Source: Salipiger thiooxidans (GTDB taxonomy: Bacteria > Pseudomonadota > Alphaproteobacteria > Rhodobacterales > Rhodobacteraceae). From it: DNA of 64,000 nucleotides. The stretch is taken from contig NZ_FNAV01000011.1 of NCBI RefSeq assembly GCF_900102075.1, positions 162,303 to 226,302 on the forward strand, given 5' to 3'. The translations under genes were made by a program, and so were the position numbers. The notes beneath the pieces are model-generated. The model was not told where the DNA came from, searched no databases, and worked only from the letters and a program-made list of their open reading frames with translations. Below, piece after piece: positions 8,747 through 17,742 of the stretch (the stretch's first letter is position 1; each line of letters starts with the position of its first letter).

Positions 8747-9691
8747 ATGTCCCGAGCATTCATTTTCCCCGGCCAGGGGGCGCAGGCCATCGGCATGGGC
8801 AAGGCGCTTGCAGAGGCCTTCCCGGCCGCCCGCGCGATCTATGACGAAGTCGACGAGGCGCTTGGCGAGAAGCTCTCGGCGCTGATCTGGGAAGGCGACG
8901 CCGACACTCTGACCCTGACCGAAAACGCCCAGCCCGCGCTGATGGCGACCTCGATGGCGGCGCTGCGGGCGCTCGAGGCCGAGGGCGTGTCGGTGACCGA
9001 CGCCAGCTTCGTCGCCGGCCACTCGCTGGGCGAATACTCGGCCCTGACCGCCGCCGGCGCGCTGAGCGTGGCCGATGCGGCACGTCTGTTGCGGACCCGC
9101 GGCCGGGCGATGCAGAACGCGGTGCCGGTGGGCGTGGGCGCCATGGCGGCGCTGCTCGGGCTCGATCTGGTGCGCGCCAAGGCGGTTGCCGCCGAGGCCG
9201 CGAGCGACGGCGAGGTCTGTGCCGCCGCCAACGACAACGACCCGGGGCAGGTGGTGATCTCGGGGCACAAGGCCGCGGTGGCGCGGGCGGTGGAGCTCGC
9301 CAAGGCGCTCGGTGCCAAGCGCGCGGTGATGCTGCCGGTGAGCGCGCCCTTCCACTGCGCCCTGATGGCGCCCGCCGCCGAGGCGATGGCCGAGGCACTG
9401 GCCGAGGTCTCGATCTCGGCCCCCAAGGTGCCGCTCGTCGCCAACGTGAGCGTCGAGGCGGTGACCGATCCCGACACCATCCGCGCGCTGTTGGTCGAGC
9501 AGGTGACCGGCGCGGTGCGCTGGCGCGAGTCTGTGGAATACATGATCGGCAACGGCGTGAGCGAGTTCTGGGAAATCGGCGCGGGCAAGGCGCTCTCGGG
9601 AATGGTGCGCCGCATCGACCGCAGCGCCTCGGTCGCGGCCATCGGCACGCCGGAGGACGTGGCCAAGGTGACCGAGCAGGCTGCCGTCTGA
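8747..9691 (+). CDS. fabD: Malonyl-CoA:ACP transacylase
   Basis: FabD loads malonyl groups onto acyl carrier protein for fatty acid synthesis. The protein has 314 residues. The oxyanion motif GQGAQ is at 9-13, the nucleophile is S93 in GHSLGEYSA and the catalytic histidine is H203 in APFHCALM. I chose the ATG at 8747 (MSRAFIFPGQG) over the one at 8729 because AGGAGA lies 8 nt upstream. It is the first of fabD-fabG-acpP, all plus strand and separated by 108 and 228 bp. Confidence 0.95.
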   Translation: MSRAFIFPGQGAQAIGMGKALAEAFPAARAIYDEVDEALGEKLSALIWEGDADTLTLTENAQPALMATSMAALRALEAEGVSVTDASFVAGHSLGEYSALTAAGALSVADAARLLRTRGRAMQNAVPVGVGAMAALLGLDLVRAKAVAAEAASDGEVCAAANDNDPGQVVISGHKAAVARAVELAKALGAKRAVMLPVSAPFHCALMAPAAEAMAEALAEVSISAPKVPLVANVSVEAVTDPDTIRALLVEQVTGAVRWRESVEYMIGNGVSEFWEIGAGKALSGMVRRIDRSASVAAIGTPEDVAKVTEQAAV

Positions 9692-9799
9692 GCGCCGCTG
9701 CGAACCGGTCGCCCGGCGGTTGCCCCGTGCGGGCGTCGGTGCGATACGCGGGCGCAGGATTTCAACCATAACGAATAAGAGAGAGGGACAAGGCGAGCC

Positions 9800-10537
9800 A
9801 TGTTCGATCTTACGGGAAAATGCGCGCTGGTGACCGGCGCTTCGGGCGGCATCGGCGGATCCATCGCCCGGTCGCTGCACGCCGCCGGCGCCACCGTCGG
9901 CCTGTCAGGCACCCGCGAGGCGCCGCTTCAGGCGCTGGCCGATGAACTGGGCGAGCGCGCCTTCGTGCTGCCCTGCAACCTCTCGGACCCCGAGGCGGTC
10001 GCGGCGCTGCCGAAGCAGGCGGCCGAGGCCATGGGCAGCGTCGATATCCTCGTGAACAACGCGGGCATCACCCGCGACAACCTGTTCATGCGCATGTCCG
10101 ACGAGGAATGGCAGTCGGTGATCGACGTCAACCTCACCGCCACCTTCAAGCTCTGCAAGGGCGTGCTGCGCGGCATGATGAAGTCCCGCTGGGGCCGCAT
10201 CGTGAACATCTCGTCGGTGGTCGGCGCGACCGGCAACCCGGGGCAGGGCAACTACGCCGCAGCCAAGGCCGGCATGGTCGGCATGTCGAAGTCGCTGGCC
10301 TACGAAGTGGCCTCGCGCGGGATCACCGTGAACGCGGTCGCGCCGGGCTTCATCGAGACCGCGATGACCGACAAGCTGACCGACGACCAGAAGGCCGGCA
10401 TCATGGGGCAGATCCCCGCGGGCCGCATGGGAACGCCCGAGGAAATCGCTGCCGCGGTGCTCTATCTGGCGAGCCCTGAGGCCTCTTATGTGACCGGTAC
10501 CACGCTGCATGTGAACGGTGGTATGGCAATGCTCTGA
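9800..10537 (+). CDS. fabG: 3-oxoacyl-ACP reductase FabG
   Basis: FabG is the NADPH-dependent ketoreductase of the fatty acid elongation cycle. The protein has 245 residues, the standard length. The Rossmann motif TGASGGIG is at 12-19, NNAG at 86-89, and the catalytic residues are S139, Y152 and K156 (NYAAAKAG). The C-terminus LHVNGGMAML is typical of FabG and separates it from general short-chain dehydrogenases. A purine-rich AGAGAGGGACAAGG precedes the ATG. It lies between fabD and acpP. Confidence 0.95.
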   Translation: MFDLTGKCALVTGASGGIGGSIARSLHAAGATVGLSGTREAPLQALADELGERAFVLPCNLSDPEAVAALPKQAAEAMGSVDILVNNAGITRDNLFMRMSDEEWQSVIDVNLTATFKLCKGVLRGMMKSRWGRIVNISSVVGATGNPGQGNYAAAKAGMVGMSKSLAYEVASRGITVNAVAPGFIETAMTDKLTDDQKAGIMGQIPAGRMGTPEEIAAAVLYLASPEASYVTGTTLHVNGGMAML

Positions 10538-10765
10538 CCCTGCGGATTTGCAGGGGCGGAAAGCATTTGCCATCTCTCGCGCGTGTGATATAGGCGCGCA
10601 AAGAATGTGGCCGGGGGGCGTGGGAAACCGCGTTGCATGGCCGGACCGGACGCCTGTCAAGGTGCTCCGGAATGAGCCGCCCGTGACGGGCACGAGCAGC
10701 CGCTACCCCGGTGGGGCGAGGGCAGAGAAGGGGCCGCTGGCCCGCAAAAATGTGAGGACGGAAGA

Positions 10766-10999
10766 ATGAGCGATATTCCTGATCGCGTGCGCAAGATCGT
10801 CGTTGAGCATCTTGGCGTTGAAGAGGACAAGGTCACCGAGAGCGCGTCGTTCATCGACGACCTGGGTGCCGACAGCCTCGACACCGTCGAGCTGGTCATG
10901 GCCTTCGAGGAAGAGTTCGGCATCGAGATCCCGGACGACGCCGCCGAGACCATCCAGACCTTCGGCGACGCGGTGAAGTTCATCAAGGAAGCGTCGTAA
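10766..10999 (+). CDS. acpP: Acyl carrier protein
   Basis: This 77-residue acidic protein carries growing acyl chains on a phosphopantetheine arm. The attachment site is S37 in [18 protein letters not shown]. The length and helical pattern are standard, and GGACGGAAG lies just before the ATG. A strong terminator follows at 11029. The neighbour that usually follows acpP, the ketosynthase gene fabF, is absent; a carbohydrate-active enzyme gene lies there instead. Confidence 0.97.
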   Translation: MSDIPDRVRKIVVEHLGVEEDKVTESASFIDDLGADSLDTVELVMAFEEEFGIEIPDDAAETIQTFGDAVKFIKEAS

Positions 11000-11028
11000 G
11001 ACCGGCTTCCGGACCACCGGATTTCCAG

Positions 11029-11060
11029 GCGGCGTCCCCCAGGGGCGCCGCTTTTCTTTT
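11029..11060 (+). terminator. Intrinsic terminator after acpP
   Basis: GCGGCGTCCCC (11029-11039) pairs with GGGGCGCCGC (11042-11051) with one bulged T. It is followed by TTTTCTTTT at 11052-11060. It lies 30 bp after the acpP stop and probably ends the fabD-fabG-acpP transcript. Confidence 0.85.
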
Positions 11061-11217
11061 GTGGGGACGGGGACGCCGCTCGCTCCTGCGGAGCATCGCC
11101 CCGCCCACCGTCCCGTGGACCGTGGTTCGGGCAGGGCGTCGGCGCGGTCGTGGTTGCGGACGATGCCCGGGAGGCGTGCGCTTGCCCCGGCGTGGCGCCT
11201 GCGGTTGGCGCGGTGAC

Positions 11218-11251
11218 GCCTCCGGCGGGAGTTTGTCTGGCAAGATGAAGG
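11218..11251 (-). repeat. Dispersed ILPDKL element, copy D (reverse)
   Basis: On the minus strand the box TTCATCTTGCC-AGAC-AAACTCC is at 11249-11228, followed by CGCCGGAGGC as in copy B. It is antisense to acpP and the GH13 gene. Its TTCATC end faces the GH13 start, 198 bp away. Confidence 0.7.
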
Positions 11252-11313
11252 AACGGGCGCCTGACCGGCAGGGCTTCGGGGGGAGCGGGGCGGTGCCGGG
11301 GTCGTGGCGACAT

Positions 11314-11342
11314 TTGACTTGTGAAAGCGCTTTGAACGGCTT
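11314..11342 (+). promoter_or_regulatory. Candidate -35 with LacI-type operator
   Basis: TTGACT at 11314-11319 is a good -35 hexamer. Overlapping the spacer is TGAAAGCGCTTTGA (11322-11335), a near-perfect palindrome with the central CG step typical of LacI/GalR-family operators (TGAAAGCGCTTTCA differs at one base). The -10 is weak (around GGCTTA, 11338). A repressor bound here would block the promoter of the GH13 gene that starts at 11448. No LacI-family gene is in the window. Confidence 0.55.
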
Positions 11343-11447
11343 AACCGAAGGGAGAGTGCCATATCCGTGGCACGCGCGGGGCGTCATTCCGCGTTCAAGC
11401 CGGGCCCTCGGCGGGCCTACATCGGATCCAGGAAACCAAGGGATTTC

Positions 11448-13181
11448 ATGACCGAGAGCTCCTTCAGCGCCAGATTGTCCGAACTGCTCCACTTCATCTA
11501 CCCGGACGTGGACGCCCATATCCTCGCAAGCCAGGTGGTCGAGGCGTTCTGGCCCGAAGAGAAGCACCGGCGGAAGAAGCCGCGAAAACCCGGCAACAAT
11601 CTCTGGACCCAGAACGACGCAGTGCTGATCACCTACGGCGACAGCCTGATCGACGGCACCCACAAGCCGCTGGATCTGCTGAACGATTTCCTGCTCACCC
11701 GCATGAAGGGCGTGGTGAACGGCGTGCACATCCTGCCGTTCTTCCCCTTCACCTCGGACGACGGGTTCGCGGTCACCGATTATCGCAAGGTGAACCCTCA
11801 GCTTGGCGAATGGGCGGACATCACCCGCATCGGCAGCGAGTTCCACCTGATGTCGGACCTGGTGCTCAACCATGTTTCGAGCCAGGGCGTCTGGTTCAAC
11901 GCCTACCGGCAGGGGCAGAAGCCCTACGACGGGTTCTTCTTCGAGGCCGATCCCGCGGACGACGTCTCGATGGTGGTGCGGCCGCGCACCACGCCGCTCT
12001 TGCAGGAGGTCGAGACCGCGATGGGCACCCGCCACGTCTGGTGCACCTTCAGCCACGACCAGATCGACCTCGACTTTCGCAACCCCGAGGTGCTGCTCGA
12101 GATCCTGCGCATCATCCGCCTGCACATCGACAGAGGCGTGCGGATCATCCGGCTCGACGCGGTGGCGTTCCTGTGGAAGCAGCTCGGCACCAACTGCATC
12201 CACCTGCCGCAGACCCATGCGGTGATCCAGCTGATGCGGCTGCTAATGGACTACGCCACCGAGACCGTCATCCTGCTGACCGAGACCAACGTTCCCAAGG
12301 CCGAAAACCTGTCCTATTTCGGTCATCGCAACGAGGCGCATGTCGTCTACAACTTCCCGCTGCCGCCGCTGATCCTGCACGCGATGATGTCCGGATCTGC
12401 GCGCTACCTGATCGAGTGGCAGCGCACCATGCCGCCCGCACCGCTGGGCTGTGCCTATCTCAACTTCACCGCCAGCCACGACGGCATCGGCATGCGCCCG
12501 GCCGAGGGTCTGCTGCCGCCGCCCGAGATCGGGCAGGTGATCGACACCATCCGGGAAATCGGCGGGCTTGTCTCGATGCGCTCGCTGCCGGGCGGCGGCG
12601 AGGCGCCCTACGAGCTCAACTGCACCTATTTCGAGGCCATGGGGCGGACCTTCGAGGGCCGCGACGATCTGCATTTCGAGCGCTTCATGTGCTCGCAGAC
12701 CATCCCCATGTCGCTCGAGGGCATTCCGGCGCTCTACATCCACTCGATGCTGGCAACGCCGAACGATCTTGAGGCGGTGGAGCGGCGTGGCATGAACCGG
12801 GCGATCAACCGCCACCGCTGGGACTACCCGACGCTGCTCTCGACGCTGGGCGACGAGGGGACAATCCATGCGCGCGTGCTCAAGGCGCTGTCGGACCGGC
12901 TTCGGCTGCGGGCCGAGCAGCCCGGGTTCCACCCCAACGCCACGCAGTTCACGCTGAACCTCGACCAGCGGATCTTCGGGCTCTGGCGGCAGTCGCTGGA
13001 CCGGGCGCAGTCGATCTTCGCCCTGCACAACGTCAGCGGCGAGACCGTCGAGATCCCGGCGGGCGAGCTCAACCTCATCGCAGACGAAACCTGGGTCGAC
13101 CTTCTCAGCGGTGAGGAGATCGCGTCCGGTGCGGTCGAGATGGCGCCCTACCAGTGCCGCTGGATCACCAACCTGTCCTGA
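11448..13181 (+). CDS. GH13_18 sucrose-phosphorylase-like glycoside phosphorylase
   Basis: This 577-residue protein is related to sucrose, glucosylglycerate and glucosylglycerol phosphorylases, which split alpha-glucosides with phosphate to give glucose 1-phosphate. The nucleophile is D237 in RIIRLDAVAFLWK, the acid/base is E279 in LLTETNVP, and ASHDGIG holds the third conserved acid. HILPFFPFTSDDGF near residue 94 is typical of subfamily 18. The start at 11448 (MTESSFSARL) has AAGGGA just upstream. It stands alone downstream of a LacI-type operator. The substrate cannot be read from sequence. Glucosylglycerol is attractive because the window also carries its synthesis genes, but sucrose or glucosylglycerate are possible. 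Confidence 0.85.
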   Translation: MTESSFSARLSELLHFIYPDVDAHILASQVVEAFWPEEKHRRKKPRKPGNNLWTQNDAVLITYGDSLIDGTHKPLDLLNDFLLTRMKGVVNGVHILPFFPFTSDDGFAVTDYRKVNPQLGEWADITRIGSEFHLMSDLVLNHVSSQGVWFNAYRQGQKPYDGFFFEADPADDVSMVVRPRTTPLLQEVETAMGTRHVWCTFSHDQIDLDFRNPEVLLEILRIIRLHIDRGVRIIRLDAVAFLWKQLGTNCIHLPQTHAVIQLMRLLMDYATETVILLTETNVPKAENLSYFGHRNEAHVVYNFPLPPLILHAMMSGSARYLIEWQRTMPPAPLGCAYLNFTASHDGIGMRPAEGLLPPPEIGQVIDTIREIGGLVSMRSLPGGGEAPYELNCTYFEAMGRTFEGRDDLHFERFMCSQTIPMSLEGIPALYIHSMLATPNDLEAVERRGMNRAINRHRWDYPTLLSTLGDEGTIHARVLKALSDRLRLRAEQPGFHPNATQFTLNLDQRIFGLWRQSLDRAQSIFALHNVSGETVEIPAGELNLIADETWVDLLSGEEIASGAVEMAPYQCRWITNLS

Positions 13182-13915
13182 GGGCAGGCGACCCGTCGGG
13201 ACAGCTTTCGCGGGAATGTGGCGGGCCGGCGGATACGTCGGCTTTTCGCCGCATTCGACACAAATGATTCGCGAGGCATTTAGCTTGTTTCCAAGAAGTC
13301 CCTGACCAATCCTCGCACGCTGCGGGCATTGGACACGAAGGCGGAACAACGCCTGCAATATTTTGGGGCCGCAGGCCGGGTATGGTCTTTGGTCCAGCCC
13401 TCTGATGGACTGTTTCTGATCCAAGAACAGTGGCTGCGAGGTTGAAGGATCAGCTTACATGAAGGGCCTTGAAATGCTGGACCTTCCCGCGTGGGCTCGT
13501 CGAGGGCTGGAAACAGTTAACTATTAAGTAACGGAAAAATTGTTATAAATCTGTAAGGGTTGCGCCGGGCTCGGCGCACCCACGCCCGCGGTGCGGACAG
13601 TTTTTTCTTTCTGCACCCACGCCCTCGGAATATTGATTTCCCAAGCCCGACAGAGGGAGTGAAGGCATCAGGCCACGGGGGCGGCCGCAGACCTGTCCGA
13701 CCTCCGCAAGGGTGCGCCGCGACACGTATGTGCGGAGACATCCGCTGCCCCGGACGGTCTGCGTTCACGGCAGGAGCATGGTGCGAAGCATGTGCGTTCG
13801 GCGCAGATCCTGAAGGCAGGTCGAGTGAGCAAACAAGGCGGCGCCTTCCGGCGCCGCAGCCAGTTAAGCGGTTCGGGACTCGGTGTCCCGGTCGGATGCA
13901 ACGAGGGTCGAAAGA
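13182..13915 (+). other. Long intergenic/leader region before the Hint gene
   Basis: These 734 bp carry no gene I can support. An AT-rich island at about 13510-13560 stands out: it contains TTAA-N7-GTAAC (13517-13532), one mismatch from the CtrA site TTAA-N7-TTAAC, and TATAAA at 13544-13549. Closer to the gene is a hairpin of GCGGCGCC/GGCGCCGC closed by a TTCC loop (13838-13857). If transcription starts at the AT-rich island, the Hint gene has a leader of about 360 nt. Confidence 0.4.
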
Positions 13916-16021
13916 ATGGCAGATCTGGTTCTGGATTGGAGCGCTCTCGGCGCCTACGGCACCAGCCTGGATGATGCGGCGACCGATGCGGTCACCACCA
14001 CGGTCGAGACCGGCGGCGTCTCCGTCGACATCACATTTACCGCGCAGGACGACGAGGCGCAGGCCTCCACCGTCAACTTCGACGGCTACGTCCCCGAGGG
14101 CTCGGACGTCGACGCGAACTCTCATCTCAAGCTCTTTGGCCTCGGTGGCGACGGCGACGGAGTGTCGCCGACCTCGACCACGGTGCTCAACTTCAGCTCG
14201 AGCAACGCCGACTACGGCGACGAGGTCCAGAACGTCTCGTTCCTGCTCAACGACGTCGACGGCGGCAGCGGCAGCGATCTCGGCGACCTGCTCGAGTACC
14301 CGGACACCTCGGGCGGCAGCTTCCAGGACAACGTGACGATCCTCGCCTATGACGCAGAGGGCAATCCCTGCGAGGTCACCATGACCGCGCTCGGCAGCAC
14401 CACGACGATCAGCGACGTCACCGCCTTTGCCGAGCAGAACGGCACGGTGCAGGTCTCGATCGTGGGGCCGGTGTCGCGCATCGAGGTCATCTACGAGAAC
14501 GGCGGCACCTCGACCCAGGGTGTGCTGATCTCGGACGTGTCCTTCTCGACCACCGACCCGGTCATCGACGACCTCGGTCCCGTCGCCGAGGATGACAGCG
14601 CGATCACCGACGAGGACGTGGCGGTCACCATCGACGTGCTCGAGAACGACGGCGACCCGGACGGCGGCACCCTGACCGTGACCTCGGCCACCGCCACCAA
14701 CGGCACCGTTGTGGTGAATAGTGACGGCACGCTGACCTTCACGCCCGAGCAGGATTACAACGGCCCGGCCGAGATTACCTACACGGTCGAGGACCCCGAC
14801 GGCAACGAGGCCACCGGCCACGTCGATATCACCGTGGAGCCGGTCAACGACGCGCCGGTCGCCAACGACGACACCGAGAGCACGCCGGGCGACACGCCGG
14901 TGACCTTCGATCCGACCGAGAACGACACCGACCTGGACGGCGATCCGCTCACCGTCACCGATGTCAGCGATCCGGAGAACGGCACCGTCGCGATCAACGG
15001 GGACGGCACCGTCACCTACACGCCGGACGAGGGCTTCACCGGCGACGACACGATTACCTACACGGTCGATGACGGCAACGGCGGCACCGATCAGGGCACC
15101 ATCGTCGTCACCGTGTCGAACGACGGCCAGCCCACCGATCCGACTGGCTGCGAGAATCCGGTGAACTCGGACCCTGTGGCCGCGAATGACCTCTACGCCA
15201 CGACGCTGACCTCGCCCGCGACCTTCAACCCGACGCTGAACGACAGCGACCCGGACGGCGATACGCTGACCATCACCTCGCTCGGCGAGGCGCCGAACGG
15301 CACCGTGACGCTCAACGACGACGGCACCGTGACCTTCGTGGCGGACGAGGGTTTCACCGGCTACGACAGCTTTTCCTACACCGTAGCGGACGGCAACGGC
15401 GGCGAGAGCTCGGCCTATGTCACTGTCGAGGTGCTGCCCTGCTTCACCCCCGGTACGCTGATCGCGACGCCGCAGGGCGAGCGGCTGGTCGAGGATCTGG
15501 TCGTCGGCGACCGGGTCATCACCCGCGACAACGGCATGCAGGAGATCCGCTGGATCGGCCGCAAGGAGCTGACCGGCCACGAGCTGGCGCGCAAGCCGCA
15601 CCTGCGTCCGGTGTTGATCCAGCAGGGCTCGCTGGGCAAGAACCTGCCCGAGCACGACCTGCTGGTGTCGCCGAACCACCGGGTGCTCGTCGCCAACGAC
15701 AAGACCGCGCTCTACTTCGAGGAGCGCGAGGTTCTGGCGGCGGCCAAGCACCTGACCGGGCTCGCCGGCGTGGACGAGGTCGACACGCTGGGCGTGACCT
15801 ACATCCACATGATGTTCGACAACCACGAGGTGGTGCTTTCGAACGGCGCCTGGACCGAGAGCTTCCAGCCCGGCGACCTGTCGCTTCGCGGCATCGGCGA
15901 GGAGCAGCGGCAGGAGATCTTCGAACTGTTCCCCGAGCTGAAGCACGCCGAGGGGCTCCGGGCCTATGGCGCGGCGCGGCGCTCGCTCAGGAAGCACGAG
16001 GCGGCGCTTCTCACCAGCTGA
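13916..16021 (+). CDS. Cadherin-like repeat protein with C-terminal Hint domain
   Basis: This acidic 701-residue protein is probably secreted or on the cell surface. Residues 1-215 are an unassigned, Asp- and Thr-rich domain. Three Ig/cadherin-like tandem repeats follow (about 223-312, 314-405 and 420-505), each with VAxxD, LxNDxDPDG-type and GTVxxNxDGTxTF motifs that look calcium-binding. Residues 509-660 form a Hint_2 domain starting CFTPGTLIATPQGERLVEDL and containing SPNHRVLV, the fold of hedgehog and intein autoprocessing. The Cys at 509 is the expected splice-type nucleophile. No Sec signal peptide is visible, so type I export is likely. The start at 13916 (MADLVLDW) has GAGGG upstream. 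A self-cleaving adhesin is a reasonable inference, not shown. Confidence 0.82.
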   Translation: MADLVLDWSALGAYGTSLDDAATDAVTTTVETGGVSVDITFTAQDDEAQASTVNFDGYVPEGSDVDANSHLKLFGLGGDGDGVSPTSTTVLNFSSSNADYGDEVQNVSFLLNDVDGGSGSDLGDLLEYPDTSGGSFQDNVTILAYDAEGNPCEVTMTALGSTTTISDVTAFAEQNGTVQVSIVGPVSRIEVIYENGGTSTQGVLISDVSFSTTDPVIDDLGPVAEDDSAITDEDVAVTIDVLENDGDPDGGTLTVTSATATNGTVVVNSDGTLTFTPEQDYNGPAEITYTVEDPDGNEATGHVDITVEPVNDAPVANDDTESTPGDTPVTFDPTENDTDLDGDPLTVTDVSDPENGTVAINGDGTVTYTPDEGFTGDDTITYTVDDGNGGTDQGTIVVTVSNDGQPTDPTGCENPVNSDPVAANDLYATTLTSPATFNPTLNDSDPDGDTLTITSLGEAPNGTVTLNDDGTVTFVADEGFTGYDSFSYTVADGNGGESSAYVTVEVLPCFTPGTLIATPQGERLVEDLVVGDRVITRDNGMQEIRWIGRKELTGHELARKPHLRPVLIQQGSLGKNLPEHDLLVSPNHRVLVANDKTALYFEEREVLAAAKHLTGLAGVDEVDTLGVTYIHMMFDNHEVVLSNGAWTESFQPGDLSLRGIGEEQRQEIFELFPELKHAEGLRAYGAARRSLRKHEAALLTS

Positions 16022-16144
16022 GACCGAGGCACGGGATGCGAGGACTGCGTTCCGGTGGCCCTCGGTCCGGCACCGGGACGATACGAAAGACGGGGCGGCA
16101 CCAGCCCTGCGACTTTCGTTTGGGCCGGCCCCCATACATGAAAC

Positions 16145-16176
16145 CGCCCGCCCCGCGGAACGGAACGGGCGTTTTT
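16145..16176 (+). terminator. Intrinsic terminator after the Hint gene
   Basis: CGCCCG (16145-16150) pairs with CGGGCG (16166-16171), with a 15-nt loop that can pair further internally, then TTTTT at 16172-16176. It lies between the convergent Hint gene and trpE. Confidence 0.6.
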
Positions 16177-16222
16177 GTTCTGCGCCTTGGGTCGGCTTCA
16201 GTCGCGTTGGCCGGTCGACGGC

Positions 16223-17737
16223 TCAGCTGTTGCCCGAGCCGGTGAACCGCGCCGCATCCGCCGCTGCGCGGCGGATGGCGTTCGACTTGTGCACGGTCTC
16301 CATGTACTCGGCATCGGGATCGCTGTCGTAGACGACACCGCCGCCGGCCTGGATGTAGAGCTTCTCGTCCTTCACGATGGCGGTGCGCAGGGCGATGCAC
16401 ATGTCCATGTCGCCACCGGCCGAGAAATAGCCCACGCCTCCGCCGTAGACGCCGCGCTTCTCGGGCTCGAGCTCGTCGATTATCTCCATGGCGCGGACCT
16501 TGGGCGCGCCCGAAACGGTGCCCGCGGGCATCCCCGCGAAGAAGGCCGACAGCGCGTCCTGACCCTCGGCCAGTTCGCCGATGACGTTGGAGACGATGTG
16601 CATCACGTGGCTGTAGCGCTCGATGATGAACTTCTCGGTGGGCTTGACGGTGCCGATCTTCGACACCCGGCCTACGTCGTTGCGGCCGAGATCGAGCAGC
16701 ATGAGATGCTCGGCCAGCTCCTTCCTGTCCGCCAGCAGGTCGGCCTCGAGCGCACGGTCTTCCTCGGGCGTGGCACCGCGCGGGCGGGTGCCGGCGATCG
16801 GACGGATGGTGACCTCGCGGCCGAAGACCCGCACGAGGATCTCGGGCGAGGCGCCGATCACCTGGAAGCCGCCGAAGTTGAAGTAGAACATGAAGGGCGA
16901 CGGGTTGGTCCGGCGCAGCGAGCGGTAGAGCGCGAAGGGCGGCAGCGGGAAGTCCTGCGTCCAGCGCTGCGCGGGCACCACCTGGAAGATGTCGCCCTTG
17001 CGGATGTAGTCCTTGGCCGTCTCGACCGCCGCCTTGTAGCTCTCGCGGGTGAAGTTCGACACCGGCTCGCCGGCCTCGTGCGCCTCGCCCAGATCGCGGC
17101 TCGCCTGCGGCAGCGCGCGCTCCAGGTCGCGCACCGCATCCATCACGCGCTCGGCGGCGCGGGCATAGGCGGCGCGGGCCGAGACGCCGTCCTGCACCCA
17201 TGCGGGCGCCACCACGGTGACCTCTCCCTTGACCCCGTCGAGCACCGCCACCACCGAGGGCCGCAGCATCAAGGCGTCCGGCAGGCCGAGAGGGTCGGGG
17301 TTGACGTCGGGCAGGCGCTCGACCAGCCGGATCATGTCATAGCCGAGATAGCCGAACAGCCCGGCGGAGGCCTGCGGCAGGTCCTCGGGCAGCTCGATGC
17401 GGCTTTCCTCGATCAGGGCCCGCAGCGCGGTCAGCGGCTCGGTCTCCAGCGGCATGAAGGCGTCGGGATCGAACCGGGCCTGACGGTTGATCTGCGCGCT
17501 TTCGCCGTGACATTTCCAGACCACGTCCGGCTTCATCCCGATGATCGAGTAGCGACCGCGGACTTCGCCGCCGGTCACCGACTCGAGCATGAAGGCGTCC
17601 TTGGCGGCTCCGGTGAGCTTCAGCATCAGCGACACCGGCGTGTCGAGATCCGCCGCCAGTCGCGCATAGACCACCTGGTTCTTCCCCGCCTCGTAGGCCG
17701 GTGCGAAGGTCTCGAAGGAGGGGATGAGCGTGGCCAT
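16223..17737 (-). CDS. trpE: Anthranilate synthase component I
   Basis: TrpE makes anthranilate from chorismate with TrpG, the first committed step of tryptophan synthesis. The protein has 504 residues. The N-terminal part holds LMLKLTGAAKDAFMLESV, the area of the tryptophan feedback site. The chorismate-binding C-terminal half includes IAGTRPRGATPEEDR, LDLGRNDVGRV and PAGTVSGAPKVRAME. It starts 5 bp after the ppiD stop, so the two form one minus-strand operon. The partner genes trpG, trpD and trpC, often next to trpE, are not in this window. Confidence 0.95.
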   Translation of the reverse strand: MATLIPSFETFAPAYEAGKNQVVYARLAADLDTPVSLMLKLTGAAKDAFMLESVTGGEVRGRYSIIGMKPDVVWKCHGESAQINRQARFDPDAFMPLETEPLTALRALIEESRIELPEDLPQASAGLFGYLGYDMIRLVERLPDVNPDPLGLPDALMLRPSVVAVLDGVKGEVTVVAPAWVQDGVSARAAYARAAERVMDAVRDLERALPQASRDLGEAHEAGEPVSNFTRESYKAAVETAKDYIRKGDIFQVVPAQRWTQDFPLPPFALYRSLRRTNPSPFMFYFNFGGFQVIGASPEILVRVFGREVTIRPIAGTRPRGATPEEDRALEADLLADRKELAEHLMLLDLGRNDVGRVSKIGTVKPTEKFIIERYSHVMHIVSNVIGELAEGQDALSAFFAGMPAGTVSGAPKVRAMEIIDELEPEKRGVYGGGVGYFSAGGDMDMCIALRTAIVKDEKLYIQAGGGVVYDSDPDAEYMETVHKSNAIRRAAADAARFTGSGNS

Positions 17738-17742
17738 GGAAC

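Larger units (their letters stand above)
11061..11447 (+). other. Intergenic region acpP to GH13 gene
   Basis: These 387 bp hold no convincing gene. They contain repeat copy D (11218-11251, reverse) and a candidate promoter/operator (11314-11342). The rest is GC-rich with no pattern I can name. Confidence 0.6.

Noticed and set aside
11246..11447. Coding extension upstream of the GH13 start (from 11367)
   Set aside because: No ribosome site, and the operator and promoter lie just upstream. The ATG at 11448 has AAGGGA.
13517..16135. 872-codon minus-strand frame across the Hint gene
   Set aside because: Antisense to the repeat-rich Hint protein. Its Val/Gly/Arg/His repeats only mirror that gene's repeats.
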